64,000 nt of DNA from Streptomyces xanthophaeus. Lineage in GTDB: Bacteria; Actinomycetota; Actinomycetes; Streptomycetales; Streptomycetaceae. The stretch's first letter is position 1, and each line of letters opens with the position of its first letter. The notes under the pieces were generated by a model, which was given only the letters and a program-made list of their open reading frames with translations, did no database searches and had not been told where the DNA came from. A program made the translations under genes and the position numbers. The stretch is taken from assembly GCF_000725805.1 (NCBI RefSeq), contig NZ_JOFT01000022.1, positions 99,054 through 163,053 on the forward strand, given 5' to 3'. Shown in pieces: positions 8,645-16,972 of the stretch.

Positions 8645-10528
8645 GTGGGAAAGGCCAGCCGCCGGAGGGCGGAACTCAGAAACCCGCCAAAGTCCACCGA
8701 AGAAGCTCTCAGAAGAGAGACAAGGCGGGCGCACAGGGCTGAAAGGCAAGGCAAGCGGCGAGGTTCTGCACTTGCCGAGTACGAACAGCTCGCAGATCTG
8801 GGCCGTCGGCACGTTGCCGAAACTCTCATATCTCGCCACAATCAACGAATGCTCCGAATAGGACAAACGCCCACTAGTGCGGTGGAACCGGTAATGTCGG
8901 CGCTCCTGTCATTCGGAATGATCGACAACGCCCTGCGCAAATTGGGAGCAACTCGAGGCCGGCACCCCGCAGATTACGGAGCTACATGGATCGACCACCT
9001 CGCCTGGGGGGCCGATAGCGCATTCATTGCAGCACGCCTGCTTTTCAGTGGACAATACGTAGGGGCAGCCGCAGTCCTCCGATCACAGTTCGAACGCTGG
9101 ACCGAGAACGCCGCCTACAACGCCAAGATCACCCACGTGCCGGGGGAAAGCACAGCTAGCTTCACTGCCCGCGCATGGGAGAAATGCCACGATTCCTTCC
9201 CCTCCGCCGATCGCAACAAGACGCACCCGTCTTTTCACCTAAGCCCCGACATTGACAGCTTGGACTTCTGGGAAGACGAGCGGACAATCGGCGAATCCAA
9301 GGGGCCGTCCGTCACGATCGGGAAAGATTATCAAGTCTACCCCGAAGAATCCATGACACTGCTTTCCGAATTCTTGCATGGGCGTGGCCCTTTTGCTGAC
9401 GTGTTTCGATGGGAAGCGTCTGAACTCCTTTCCGGGGAACCGGCGAGGCTTACTGAATGCACACAATGGCTTACTGACGTCCTGACTCTCAACCTGCGGC
9501 AAATACGCCTCTGCCTTGCCACCCTGGCCGAAGAGCGGGGAGATCCCAACCTGGCGCGGTTTCTATTCGCCCTGCCCGAACGGACTTACGGAGGCTGGGA
9601 ACCACCCGCACCTCAAAGCCTCTTCCCCTTGATGCCTCAGACTGGGCTGTCGGATGAAATTCTCAATGGATACCGTCAGGCCACTCATGACTATGATCAG
9701 GTGATGTTGGGGCGGCGTCCCGCAGGAAGGCTCTTTCGCGATGACGAGATGGTTCGCCTGCTGTTTTATGAACGCAGAGCAAGGGCAGCCAAATGGGCAA
9801 AGAGCGCACTGAACGAAGAGAAAGCCCTCCGCGGAGATGAGTTCAATCTAGACGGCCTCACAAATCGAGATGTCGAGCGCGTCATGTGTGCCGAAATGGC
9901 TGGGCTAGCTTCGGTATGGCTCGGCGATACTCCGCACGGAAACGCAGCCGCGATGTGTTCATCGGCTCTGCGATCAGCGCATTGGCTGTGGCTTGAGGAC
10001 GACGACCGATCTATGGCACTACTTCGTGTAGCACTCGAACAATGCGCTCGCCTGAAGGTGTGGACAAATAAGCCCGAGAAGGCACAGCAGCTGGAGGAGT
10101 CCTCCAGCTCAACACCAAAGGACTGGCTGAATGCGGCCGGCTGGAAACGTCTGTCTTCCCTAAATAGAGCTCTTGGGGAGTTTGCCCACGCTCATGCACG
10201 AATCCGCCTCGGTGGGGCTCGTGAGATCTTGACAAAAATCCAGCCCGACGGAGATTCGGTGAACGCAATCCGAACGGCTCGCGGGCACGCTCTCGACGGG
10301 ATCACCTCGTTCATCATGGCCGAGTCATCCAGCGCGTTGAGCAAGGTGTCAGTCACCATGCAAGAAGAGTTTCAGCGCATCACTAATGAGTTCTTCCCAG
10401 ACCCAGGAGGGATTCAGTCAGAACTGGAAGGCTTGCTGGATAGGGCCATGCTTTTGAAGAATGCTCCTATGGGTGACTACACCTTCCACGGTCCTGCCCG
10501 TGACGCAGCAGCACAAGACAGCAACTAG
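8645..10528 (+). CDS. Unknown large protein, low-GC gene (627 aa)
   Basis: The GTG at 8645 has GGAG six bases upstream. The protein opens with a basic segment (MGKASRRRAELRNPPK) and a Glu/Arg-rich coil, then a long helical body with no signal peptide, no membrane segment and no motif I can assign. Third codon positions are far more mixed than in neighbouring genes, and AT-rich codons are frequent, which suggests recent acquisition from another source. It follows the 602-residue gene by 166 bp in the same direction, and both share the MGKxxRRR start. The pair may be a functional unit. Confidence 0.85.
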   Translation: MGKASRRRAELRNPPKSTEEALRRETRRAHRAERQGKRRGSALAEYEQLADLGRRHVAETLISRHNQRMLRIGQTPTSAVEPVMSALLSFGMIDNALRKLGATRGRHPADYGATWIDHLAWGADSAFIAARLLFSGQYVGAAAVLRSQFERWTENAAYNAKITHVPGESTASFTARAWEKCHDSFPSADRNKTHPSFHLSPDIDSLDFWEDERTIGESKGPSVTIGKDYQVYPEESMTLLSEFLHGRGPFADVFRWEASELLSGEPARLTECTQWLTDVLTLNLRQIRLCLATLAEERGDPNLARFLFALPERTYGGWEPPAPQSLFPLMPQTGLSDEILNGYRQATHDYDQVMLGRRPAGRLFRDDEMVRLLFYERRARAAKWAKSALNEEKALRGDEFNLDGLTNRDVERVMCAEMAGLASVWLGDTPHGNAAAMCSSALRSAHWLWLEDDDRSMALLRVALEQCARLKVWTNKPEKAQQLEESSSSTPKDWLNAAGWKRLSSLNRALGEFAHAHARIRLGGAREILTKIQPDGDSVNAIRTARGHALDGITSFIMAESSSALSKVSVTMQEEFQRITNEFFPDPGGIQSELEGLLDRAMLLKNAPMGDYTFHGPARDAAAQDSN

Positions 10529-10987
10529 TCGAGGCGTGAGCTGCGGCGACCGTCCCTGGACCGGGCTCGGGACGGCTAGACGACGGTATGCCGTAGCGCG
10601 TCTGCACACGCTACCCAGTTTGCTTGCCGAGGACCTTCGGGCGGGGCCGGCAGGCGAGTATGCCCGCCCTAGACAAGTACCGCGAAATGCGCCCTCTGCC
10701 TCAATGACCTCGCTGACCCACTCTCGCGCGCGCGATCGTCTCCCGGAACAGAACGCCCATCTTGTCCGCCCACGCCGCGCACGAGGCCAGGTGCGCGGCG
10801 ACCGGATCGGCGTCGGTCACCCCGGGAGGGGATCGTGCGGATCTAGCCGAAGACCACACCGAGAATCGCTGGCTCGAGACGGTAACGACGTCACCCTATT
10901 CGTCACTGTGACGTGAATTTGCCTGAACCTGGCTGTAGTTACGCCTGACTCTGCGATGCTGGAGGCCGATCGAGAGGGGCCGCAGCG
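10529..10987. other. Intergenic region with possible gene remnant
   Basis: On the minus strand between about 10820 and 10707, a short frame starting VTDADPVAAHLASCAAWADK and ending GQRGH has protein-like composition. It has no ribosome-binding site and no neighbouring gene, so it is probably a decayed fragment. The right part, about 10860-10987, is relatively AT-rich and should carry the promoter of the NUDIX gene. Confidence 0.4.
10901..10913. promoter_or_regulatory. Perfect 13-bp palindrome upstream of NUDIX gene
   Basis: CGTCACTGTGACG is a perfect palindrome around a central T, 75 bp upstream of the NUDIX start. Its place in the promoter region suggests an operator, but no regulator can be assigned from sequence. 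Confidence 0.4.
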
Positions 10988-11521
10988 ATGCAGTGGAAGA
11001 TCCACGGGGAACGTCCGATCTACGAAAATAAGTGGGTGAACCTGTGGCTCACCGACATCGAGACGCCGGACGGGCACCGCTGGGAACACCACGTCGTCAA
11101 GCTCCGCCACCTCGCCGTGGCTGCTGTGATCAACGACCGCCAAGAGGTCCTGATGATGTGGCGTCACCGCTTCATCACGGACGCGTGGGCCTGGGAGCTG
11201 CCCATGGGCTTGGTTGAGGCGGATGAGACGCCCGGCGAGGCTGCCGCCCGTGAAGTCCTCGAAGAGACTGGCTGGCGTCCCAGCCCGATGAAGCCGCTGA
11301 TCTACGCCGAACCGGCGAACGGCATCACCGACTCCCAGCACCACCTGTTCCGCGCCGACGGCGCCACGTACGACGGGCCGCCGACTGAGAAGAACGAGTC
11401 GGACCGGGTCGAGTGGATTCCGCTGGCGGACATCCGGGGCATGATCGACCGCCGCGAGATCGTCAGCAGCGGCTCTCTGGTCGGCCTCCTCTACGTCCTG
11501 ATGGACGAAGGGGTTCGCTGA
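10988..11521 (+). CDS. NUDIX hydrolase
   Basis: 177 residues from an ATG behind GAGAGGGG. The NUDIX box runs from Gly74 to Trp96 and fits Gx5Ex7REUxEExGU exactly (GLVEADE, REVLEETGW). These residues bind Mg2+ and carry out hydrolysis of a nucleoside diphosphate linked to another moiety. The substrate cannot be read from the box. Length and the preceding segment resemble the ADP-ribose/NDP-sugar pyrophosphatase branch. Its last 31 bp overlap the 3' end of the XRE regulator gene on the other strand, so the two messages are complementary at their ends. Confidence 0.93.
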   Translation: MQWKIHGERPIYENKWVNLWLTDIETPDGHRWEHHVVKLRHLAVAAVINDRQEVLMMWRHRFITDAWAWELPMGLVEADETPGEAAAREVLEETGWRPSPMKPLIYAEPANGITDSQHHLFRADGATYDGPPTEKNESDRVEWIPLADIRGMIDRREIVSSGSLVGLLYVLMDEGVR

Positions 11522-12849
11522 CCCAGCGGGGGAAGCATTGCTCGTAGGCGTGCCTCGAAGGCGACTGCGGCCGGCACCTCGCGATAGGGCGCAAGCTGCT
11601 CGTAGAACTCGCGAAGGTGCCCGGTCACCCGCTCGGACGAAACGGCGGAGGCGGGCACCAGCGCCTCGATCGCCGTGTGGCAAGCCTGGTCGAGCTTGCC
11701 CCTCTGGAGCTGCGTACGGGCCAACCAGAAGGCATGGAACGCCCTACCGCGCTGGTTCGCGGGGTCCTCCCGCTCCAGCGCATCCGCGATCAACGGTTCT
11801 GCGATCGCCGCCTCGCCAAGACGGCCGTGCGCGATGCCGGTGTCCACGATGAGCTTCGGCTCGTCGAAGTACGTCACCCATGCCGGGTCCGGGTCGTCTG
11901 CCTTGATCCGCCCGTACTGACTGTGTGCCTCGGAGATCGCGGTGTGGGTCGCCGTCCGTTCGCCCATGGTCGCGTGGGCGAACGCCTCACGCATGGCCAG
12001 CATGGCCCGAACCCGCGGCGTCGTACCCGTGGCCGCTCGGGCCTGGTCCTGGGCAGCAGACGCCAGTGCAAGCGCGTCCGCCGGCTTGTCCTGGTAGGTC
12101 GCTTGCAGGCTCATGCAGGCCAGGACGTTGGCCATGAAGGGATGGTCGTCAATCTCCCTGGCCAGTTGCAGAGCCTCCGAGAAGTACGCGCGGGCCTGGT
12201 GGTACTGCCGGGCGTCGAAGTACGTCCACCCGGTCAACCGCGCCAGCTCCGCCGCGATGCCGTACAGGCCGTGCTGGATCGGCGCGGGCCGCTGGTCCTT
12301 CAGTAGCCCTTCGACATATCGCAGCTGGCCGACGACAGCGGGTCGAAGCGTCTCGCCCCCGTGCTCGTCGTCGCGACGCCAGTAGTCCTCGATCGAAGAA
12401 CGGAGAGCGTGCAATGTGGATGGGTTCGGGTTGGTCCCGGCGGCCAGGGCCAGGATGCTGTCCACCTCCACGCCCGGTAAGGCGCTGAGGAGCTTCGGCT
12501 GAACGGGCACGTGACCGAACTCCGGCCGTTCCCGCTCGGCCACGGCCAAGACAGCCGGCGTCTCCCACGTACGGCGGGCAAGCCCGAGCATGTGCCCCGG
12601 GATACGCAATCCATCGGCGATCCGCTCGATCACTTCCATGTGGAGGAGCTGTCGCTGACCCGCGATCACCTCACCCACTCGGCTCGGCGTCAGCTCGCAC
12701 TGCCGCGCGATCATCGACGGGTAGATGCCTGCCCGAGTCTTGACCAGACGAAAGACCCTCGCAAAGTCGCGCACGCGGCACGCGTCGATCATCTCGGGCT
12801 CGGTGAGCAGACTTACTGGTAGTTCCTTCGTACGACGTGTCTCGGGCAT
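11491..12849 (-). CDS. XRE-family regulator with TPR-like C-terminal domain
   Basis: 452 residues from an ATG with GGAG about ten bases upstream. Residues about 27-85 form an XRE helix-turn-helix (MIARQCELTPSRVGEVIAGQ), with the recognition helix ending in the G-x-R pattern of the family. The rest is a long helical, TPR-like sensor region with AYFSEALQLAREIDDHPF and similar repeats, typical of Streptomyces XRE regulators that sense an unknown ligand or partner. It faces the NUDIX hydrolase gene and the two overlap by 31 bp. A perfect palindrome lies 58 bp upstream of its start and is a candidate autoregulatory operator. Confidence 0.92.
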   Translation of the reverse strand: MPETRRTKELPVSLLTEPEMIDACRVRDFARVFRLVKTRAGIYPSMIARQCELTPSRVGEVIAGQRQLLHMEVIERIADGLRIPGHMLGLARRTWETPAVLAVAERERPEFGHVPVQPKLLSALPGVEVDSILALAAGTNPNPSTLHALRSSIEDYWRRDDEHGGETLRPAVVGQLRYVEGLLKDQRPAPIQHGLYGIAAELARLTGWTYFDARQYHQARAYFSEALQLAREIDDHPFMANVLACMSLQATYQDKPADALALASAAQDQARAATGTTPRVRAMLAMREAFAHATMGERTATHTAISEAHSQYGRIKADDPDPAWVTYFDEPKLIVDTGIAHGRLGEAAIAEPLIADALEREDPANQRGRAFHAFWLARTQLQRGKLDQACHTAIEALVPASAVSSERVTGHLREFYEQLAPYREVPAAVAFEARLRAMLPPLGQRTPSSIRT

Positions 12850-12906
12850 CGGGCACGCTCCGGAGGAAGACTACGGATCGCTTCAAAGTCTCAACCGACC
12901 GTGATG

Positions 12907-12923
12907 TTACCCAAGTTGGGTAA
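12907..12923. promoter_or_regulatory. Candidate operator of the XRE regulator
   Basis: TTACCCAAGTTGGGTAA is a perfect inverted repeat of 7-bp half-sites with a 3-bp centre, 58 bp upstream of the XRE gene and 176 bp upstream of the small plus-strand gene. The position suits autorepression. Binding is inferred. Confidence 0.55.
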
Positions 12924-13082
12924 TCCGCTGGGCCTTTCTGGCTCGTCGTCCTGATCGCGATCCTTCTGGACATGGCGAAGCGACCGAGGACGACCGCCTT
13001 GAACGATTTGGCGGGCACTCCTGACACAGAGCGAACGGCCCTCGGGGCAACCCCTGACCTGGGCATACAGCCCCGCGTCCTG

Positions 13083-13271
13083 ATGAGCATCCGGGTATCG
13101 CGGGACTCGGGCCGGACATGGTCGCCGCGCTCGCGGGTCCTGGAAGGCGACCCGTTCGACATCCTCTCCAACCCCGGCCGCTACCCCCCGTGCGAATGCC
13201 CCCGCTGCGGCGGTACCTCGTCGTCGGTCCGTGCCCTTCAGCCGGCATCCATCGCGCCGGGGTCGGCGTAG
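13083..13271 (+). CDS. Small CxxC protein (62 aa)
   Basis: The frame holds MSIRVSRDSGRTW, then DPFDILSNPGRYPPCECPRCGG, so a short beta-rich start precedes a CxCPxC zinc-knuckle-like motif. The pattern R-V-x-R-D-S-G-R-T-W recalls small Streptomyces proteins of unknown function. The start is uncertain: an ATG at 12972 would lengthen it to 99 residues, and neither has a clear ribosome-binding site. It sits at the head of the peptide-modification cluster on the same strand, but membership is unproven. Confidence 0.45.
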   Translation: MSIRVSRDSGRTWSPRSRVLEGDPFDILSNPGRYPPCECPRCGGTSSSVRALQPASIAPGSA

Positions 13272-13431
13272 TGGCCGCCTTCCGACGTTGAAAGCTCCTT
13301 TAGAACGGGATTCCCGGGTACGTGGTCGAGCTCCGCGGGGCTGGCGCCAACAGCTCGCCGTGCTCCTCTACGCCGCCGTCGTCACCGTTCTGGTGGTCAC
13401 CCTGGCCATCGCTGGTGATCCCGGCCGCTGA
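13231..13431 (+). CDS. Small single-span membrane protein
   Basis: The C-terminal half reads GWRQQLAVLLYAAVVTVLV and then a few hydrophobic residues and GDPGR, a clear single membrane helix preceded by basic residues. The ATG at 13231 overlaps the previous small gene by 41 bp. A TTG at 13288 is another possible start. No strong ribosome-binding site is seen for either. It lies just ahead of the precursor-like peptide gene and could belong to that unit. Function is unknown. Confidence 0.4.
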   Translation: MPFSRHPSRRGRRSGRLPTLKAPLERDSRVRGRAPRGWRQQLAVLLYAAVVTVLVVTLAIAGDPGR

Positions 13432-13592
13432 CCGGCAACCGGCTTCCGGCACGAATCCCGCCTTCGCTCAATCGGTGGCTCGCGCCACCCCCGTCTCCTC
13501 ACCGGCCCGGGAACAAAGGGCTGGTGAGGCACGCCCCATCGGGGCTGGGCCGGCATCCGTCGGCCCTGGACTTCCAGGAAATGGAGACACAT

Positions 13593-13748
13593 ATGGCAGC
13601 GCAGAAGGAAGACCTGCTGATCGGCGTCGAGAGCCTGATCAAGGTCCAGGACCGCTTCACCGCTGCGGCGGCGGAGTCCGACTCCACCGGCACCTCCGCG
13701 GGCGACGACGGCGAGAACCGCGACGGCCTGAACCTCCCGCAGGAGTAG
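13593..13748 (+). CDS. 51-residue acidic peptide, candidate RiPP precursor
   Basis: The ATG at 13593 has GGAG six bases upstream. The in-frame ATG at 13581 lacks spacing for a ribosome-binding site. Residues 6-22 (EDLLIGVESLIKVQDRF) look like an amphipathic helical leader. An AAAAES linker follows, and then a polar tail rich in Ser, Thr, Asp, Gly and Asn, ending DGLNLPQE. There is no signal peptide, no Cys and no membrane helix. The gene precedes, by 91 bp, a JmjC-type oxygenase, with a reductase next. Short acidic peptides directly upstream of a tailoring oxygenase are typical of ribosomally made, post-translationally modified peptides. The Asp, Asn and Pro residues of the tail are plausible hydroxylation sites. 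This role is an inference from context. Confidence 0.75.
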   Translation: MAAQKEDLLIGVESLIKVQDRFTAAAAESDSTGTSAGDDGENRDGLNLPQE

Positions 13749-13839
13749 CCCCACCAGTGCGCCGCAGCACCACCCGGGGGCCCGTCATCCACAGCGGGCC
13801 CCTGGCCTTCACCCGCCACGACGCCGACCGGAGGAACAC

Positions 13840-15051
13840 GTGGACCACCACTTCGTCACCGCAATGGAGAAAGCCCTCGGCTGGGACGGACCAGGCGCAC
13901 TCGGAGCCGCTTTCGCCCGGGGAACGATCGAGGACCTCGATCTGCTCGATCGCCTGCTCAACCCCACGAAGCTGCTGGACCTGGTGATGCGCCGCAGCGT
14001 CACCACGCCCCAGTTCCGCATCTTCCAGGACGGAGCCGAACTGCACCCCGGCCGCTACATCCAGCCCTCCGTCACCCGGCGGGGACAGGCCATCCCCATG
14101 GCCGACATGCGCCGCGTCGGCGGGCTCATGCGCGAGGGCTGCACCATGGTCCTGGACGAGGTCGACTTCTTCGACCCGGCCATGGAGGCCACCTGCCGTG
14201 CGCTCCAGTGGTGGGCCCGTGAGCTGGTGCAGGTGAACGCCTACCTGACCACCCAGGACGCCAGCGGCTTCAAGCTCCACTGGGACGACCATGACACCGT
14301 GATTGTCCAGCTCGCCGGCCGTAAGAGCTGGGAAGTCCGCGGCACCTCGCGCAAGGTTCCGATGTACCGCGACTCCGCCCCCAATGCCGAGCCCAGCGAG
14401 GAAATCGTGTGGCAGGGCGTCATGGAGCCCGGCGACGTGATGCACATCCCGCGCGGCTTCTGGCACCAGGCCACCCGCGACGACCAGGGCGACGGCCACA
14501 GCCTGCACGCCACCTTCGGCATCGTGAAGCGCGTCGGCGTGAACTGGCTGGCCTGGCTCGCCGACCAGGCCCGCGCGCAGGACCTGTTCCGGTACGACCT
14601 GGACCGCTGGAATTCCCCCGGCCAGTGGGAGGGACAGCAGCACCTCCTGGCCGACGCCGTCGCCGAGATGGCTACGAAGCTGACTCCGCAGGACTTTTTC
14701 GATGCCCGCGAGCGGGAACGCCTGGCCGCCCGGCATGTCCCGGCCACCGGCCTGTTCGGCAAGCCTGCGGCCGTCGTGTGCGTCACCGACTTCGAGCCCG
14801 TGATCGAACAGCACCACGACGCGGTGGACGTCCTCGCCGCAGGCAAGAAGCTCACCTTCGCCAGCAAGGCGTACCCCGCCCTTGCGCTGCTGCTGAGCGG
14901 CCACCCCGTCGACATCGCCGACGCCACCGAGAAGACCGGCCTGGACGTGGAACAGCTCGCCGAGATCCTGGTGAAGGAGGAACTGTGCACGGAGCTGACC
15001 CCCGCCTTGTCCTCGGCCTACACCGGTCTCGTCACCACCGCGACATCCTGA
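13840..15051 (+). CDS. JmjC/cupin-type Fe(II)/2-oxoglutarate oxygenase
   Basis: 403 residues from a GTG behind CGGAGGAA. The cupin core carries the iron triad: His147 and Asp149 in KLHWDDHD, and His209 in HIPRGFWHQA. The intervening GRKSWEV is typical of JmjC hydroxylases of the ribosomal-oxygenase/FIH type, which hydroxylate protein side chains such as His, Asn, Asp or Arg. The last 160 residues form a helical, winged-helix-like domain (TGLDVEQLAEILVKEELC), also usual in ribosomal oxygenases. The small peptide encoded just upstream is the obvious candidate substrate. The reductase gene starts inside its 3' end, so translation is probably coupled. Confidence 0.9.
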   Translation: MDHHFVTAMEKALGWDGPGALGAAFARGTIEDLDLLDRLLNPTKLLDLVMRRSVTTPQFRIFQDGAELHPGRYIQPSVTRRGQAIPMADMRRVGGLMREGCTMVLDEVDFFDPAMEATCRALQWWARELVQVNAYLTTQDASGFKLHWDDHDTVIVQLAGRKSWEVRGTSRKVPMYRDSAPNAEPSEEIVWQGVMEPGDVMHIPRGFWHQATRDDQGDGHSLHATFGIVKRVGVNWLAWLADQARAQDLFRYDLDRWNSPGQWEGQQHLLADAVAEMATKLTPQDFFDARERERLAARHVPATGLFGKPAAVVCVTDFEPVIEQHHDAVDVLAAGKKLTFASKAYPALALLLSGHPVDIADATEKTGLDVEQLAEILVKEELCTELTPALSSAYTGLVTTATS

Positions 15052-15830
15052 CGTCCGCACTCGACCTCGGCGTCACCGCCCTGGACACCGCGGCCGCCTA
15101 CCTCGGATTCCGCTCTCACGCGGTGCTGGCCGAGACATCGGCCGATCTGCTGCCGAAGTTCGCCCTCTCCACGAAGGTGGGCTTCTTCCCGGGCGCCGGA
15201 GGTACTGAGCACTCCCTCGATCCGAGTCGGCTGCGCCTGGCCATCGAGAAGGCGGCGCGGGAACTCGGCAGGGAACCCGACACCGTGCTCCTCCACAACC
15301 CCGAACGGAGCCTCACGGGCCTGTCCCCGGCAGATGGCCACACCCTCCTCGGCAATGCCTGCACCGCTCTGGCCGACGCCGCCCGCGACGGTCTGTGCGG
15401 CGCCTGGGGTGTGGCTTCCTGGGATACCCGATCACTCGGCATGGTCCGGGTGGACGACCTGCCGTCTCCGGACGTCCTGATGGTCCGGGCCGGGCTCCTC
15501 GTAGGCATCGGCTTACTCGACGCCACAACCGTCTTGCGCATGGCCTGGCAGCCGGGCAGAACCTGGGGCATGAGTCCCTTCGGCGGCGGCCACCGGAAAG
15601 TGTGGGAGGAATTCGACCCCCGGCCGTTCCTGCGACCGAGTCACGGGGATCTGTCCCGCATACAGGCGGCGTTCCGGACCGCGTTCCACCTGCCCACCGC
15701 CTCCGCGATGGCGGTCGGCACCGACGACCCCAGCCACCTGGCCCAGTTGCTCCAGGCCCTGGGCACGGAGGTGGACACCGCCGCCGTCAGTCAGTACCTG
15801 CGGGCCCTCGACGGACACCGTCAGAGCTGA
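14985..15830 (+). CDS. Aldo/keto reductase family protein
   Basis: The start is a GTG at 14985 with a strong AAGGAGG six bases upstream, 67 bp inside the 3' end of the oxygenase gene, giving 281 residues. All four catalytic residues of the family are present: Asp34 (TALDTA), Tyr39 (AAYLGF), Lys64 (STKVGF) and His104 (LLHNPE). A C-terminal segment (DDPSHLAQLLQAL) matches the cofactor-binding end of the barrel. The protein is shorter than usual, about 320 residues, mainly because the N-terminal beta-strands are trimmed. It would reduce a carbonyl with NADPH, or act in reverse. The overlap with the oxygenase gene suggests the same pathway. Its 3' end overlaps the opposing kinase gene by 10 bp. 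Confidence 0.88.
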   Translation: MHGADPRLVLGLHRSRHHRDILTSALDLGVTALDTAAAYLGFRSHAVLAETSADLLPKFALSTKVGFFPGAGGTEHSLDPSRLRLAIEKAARELGREPDTVLLHNPERSLTGLSPADGHTLLGNACTALADAARDGLCGAWGVASWDTRSLGMVRVDDLPSPDVLMVRAGLLVGIGLLDATTVLRMAWQPGRTWGMSPFGGGHRKVWEEFDPRPFLRPSHGDLSRIQAAFRTAFHLPTASAMAVGTDDPSHLAQLLQALGTEVDTAAVSQYLRALDGHRQS

Positions 15831-16678
15831 AGCTCCGCCACCAGGCGCTCGGCCTCCCTCCGGGCCGGCGCCAGCAGCGGATCCTCTTCGTAGGCATAAG
15901 GTCCGACGATCTTCGACAGGAAGAACAGCGACATCAGCTTGCCGTCCCGGCTCTCCAAGTCCGTACGCCGCTCCCGGTGGACACGGTCCGCGAGACCCGG
16001 GACGGCAAGCGCGTTGCCCCATAGGGTTGCGGCGTCCAGGCCTCGGGGCGCCATGCCCCAGTCCTCCCAGTCGATGAGGGAGAACTCCGGTCCCATCACG
16101 TTGGCCCAGGTCAGATCTGCATGAGCCGGCGCCCACCGCTCGATCCGCGTATCGGCCACCCCGGGGAACACTGCCCCGAGGGTCTGGGTCACCTGCTCCT
16201 GCGTGATCGTCACCGTGTCCGGCGTCGCGATCCGCGGCGTCTGCTGTGAGGCAAGCGCGTCCAACGAAGCGTTCAACGCCTCCCACCACTTGTCCGGCAA
16301 GCCCGGGTCTTCGAGCACCAGGGCGCCCTTGCCAACAGACGGCGACGGAATCAGCTCCAGCTCATCCGCGCGCCACATCACCGGCTCGCCTGGCTCGCGC
16401 CACGCCACACCCTGGTACCACTCGGGCATCGCGACACCTTGCAGCACGGCAGCAGCCTCGGTCCCGTTCCAGCCCTGCGGGCCGATCCGCTCGAATCCCC
16501 GCCGCTCGATACGCACCCACGTGCCCCGCTCCGTACGGCCCCCCAAGGAACGGCGCTTGCGCACCAAGACCTCCCGAACCAACCGCACGTGTAGAGCCTC
16601 TTCCACGCGCTCCAGCACGTCTTCAACCGGCTGACAGCGTAGATCCACCTGGGCAGCAACGGGCAGGGATCCGTTCAT
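15821..16678 (-). CDS. Aminoglycoside-phosphotransferase-fold kinase
   Basis: 285 residues from an ATG with GAGGAGG seven bases upstream; the GTG just before it is also possible. The catalytic loop is HADLTWANVM (HxDxxxxN) and the metal-binding loop is LIDWEDWG, both characteristic of the APH family of small-molecule kinases. The N-terminal lobe is divergent, with a Trp-rich EWYQGVAW segment. The substrate could be an antibiotic, a metabolite or a peptide. Convergent overlap of 10 bp with the reductase gene places it in or next to the peptide-modification cluster, where a phosphorylating self-protection or tailoring role is conceivable but unproven. Confidence 0.85.
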   Translation of the reverse strand: MNGSLPVAAQVDLRCQPVEDVLERVEEALHVRLVREVLVRKRRSLGGRTERGTWVRIERRGFERIGPQGWNGTEAAAVLQGVAMPEWYQGVAWREPGEPVMWRADELELIPSPSVGKGALVLEDPGLPDKWWEALNASLDALASQQTPRIATPDTVTITQEQVTQTLGAVFPGVADTRIERWAPAHADLTWANVMGPEFSLIDWEDWGMAPRGLDAATLWGNALAVPGLADRVHRERRTDLESRDGKLMSLFFLSKIVGPYAYEEDPLLAPARREAERLVAELQL

Positions 16679-16972
16679 CACGACCTCCTCGGCAAACGGA
16701 TGACCGTAGCAGGAAGGGGCCCAGCAACACGATGGTCCGTCAACTCAGAACTTATCAACTTCCGCCCCATCATCGGCCGTTGCAAGGGCGGCCACCGCCT
16801 TGCCCACGCCGGTGGCCGGAGCGGCTTTGGCCGGTGTCCTGTTCGGGCTGGGGTGTGACGAGATCGTGTGCGGGGGTTTCCACAGGGCGGGACTTATCCA
16901 CAGCGCTAACCACGGTTCTGATCAAGGTGGGACGATTTCTCCGTTCCGAAGCGCGTGAAGGAGGGGATGGGG

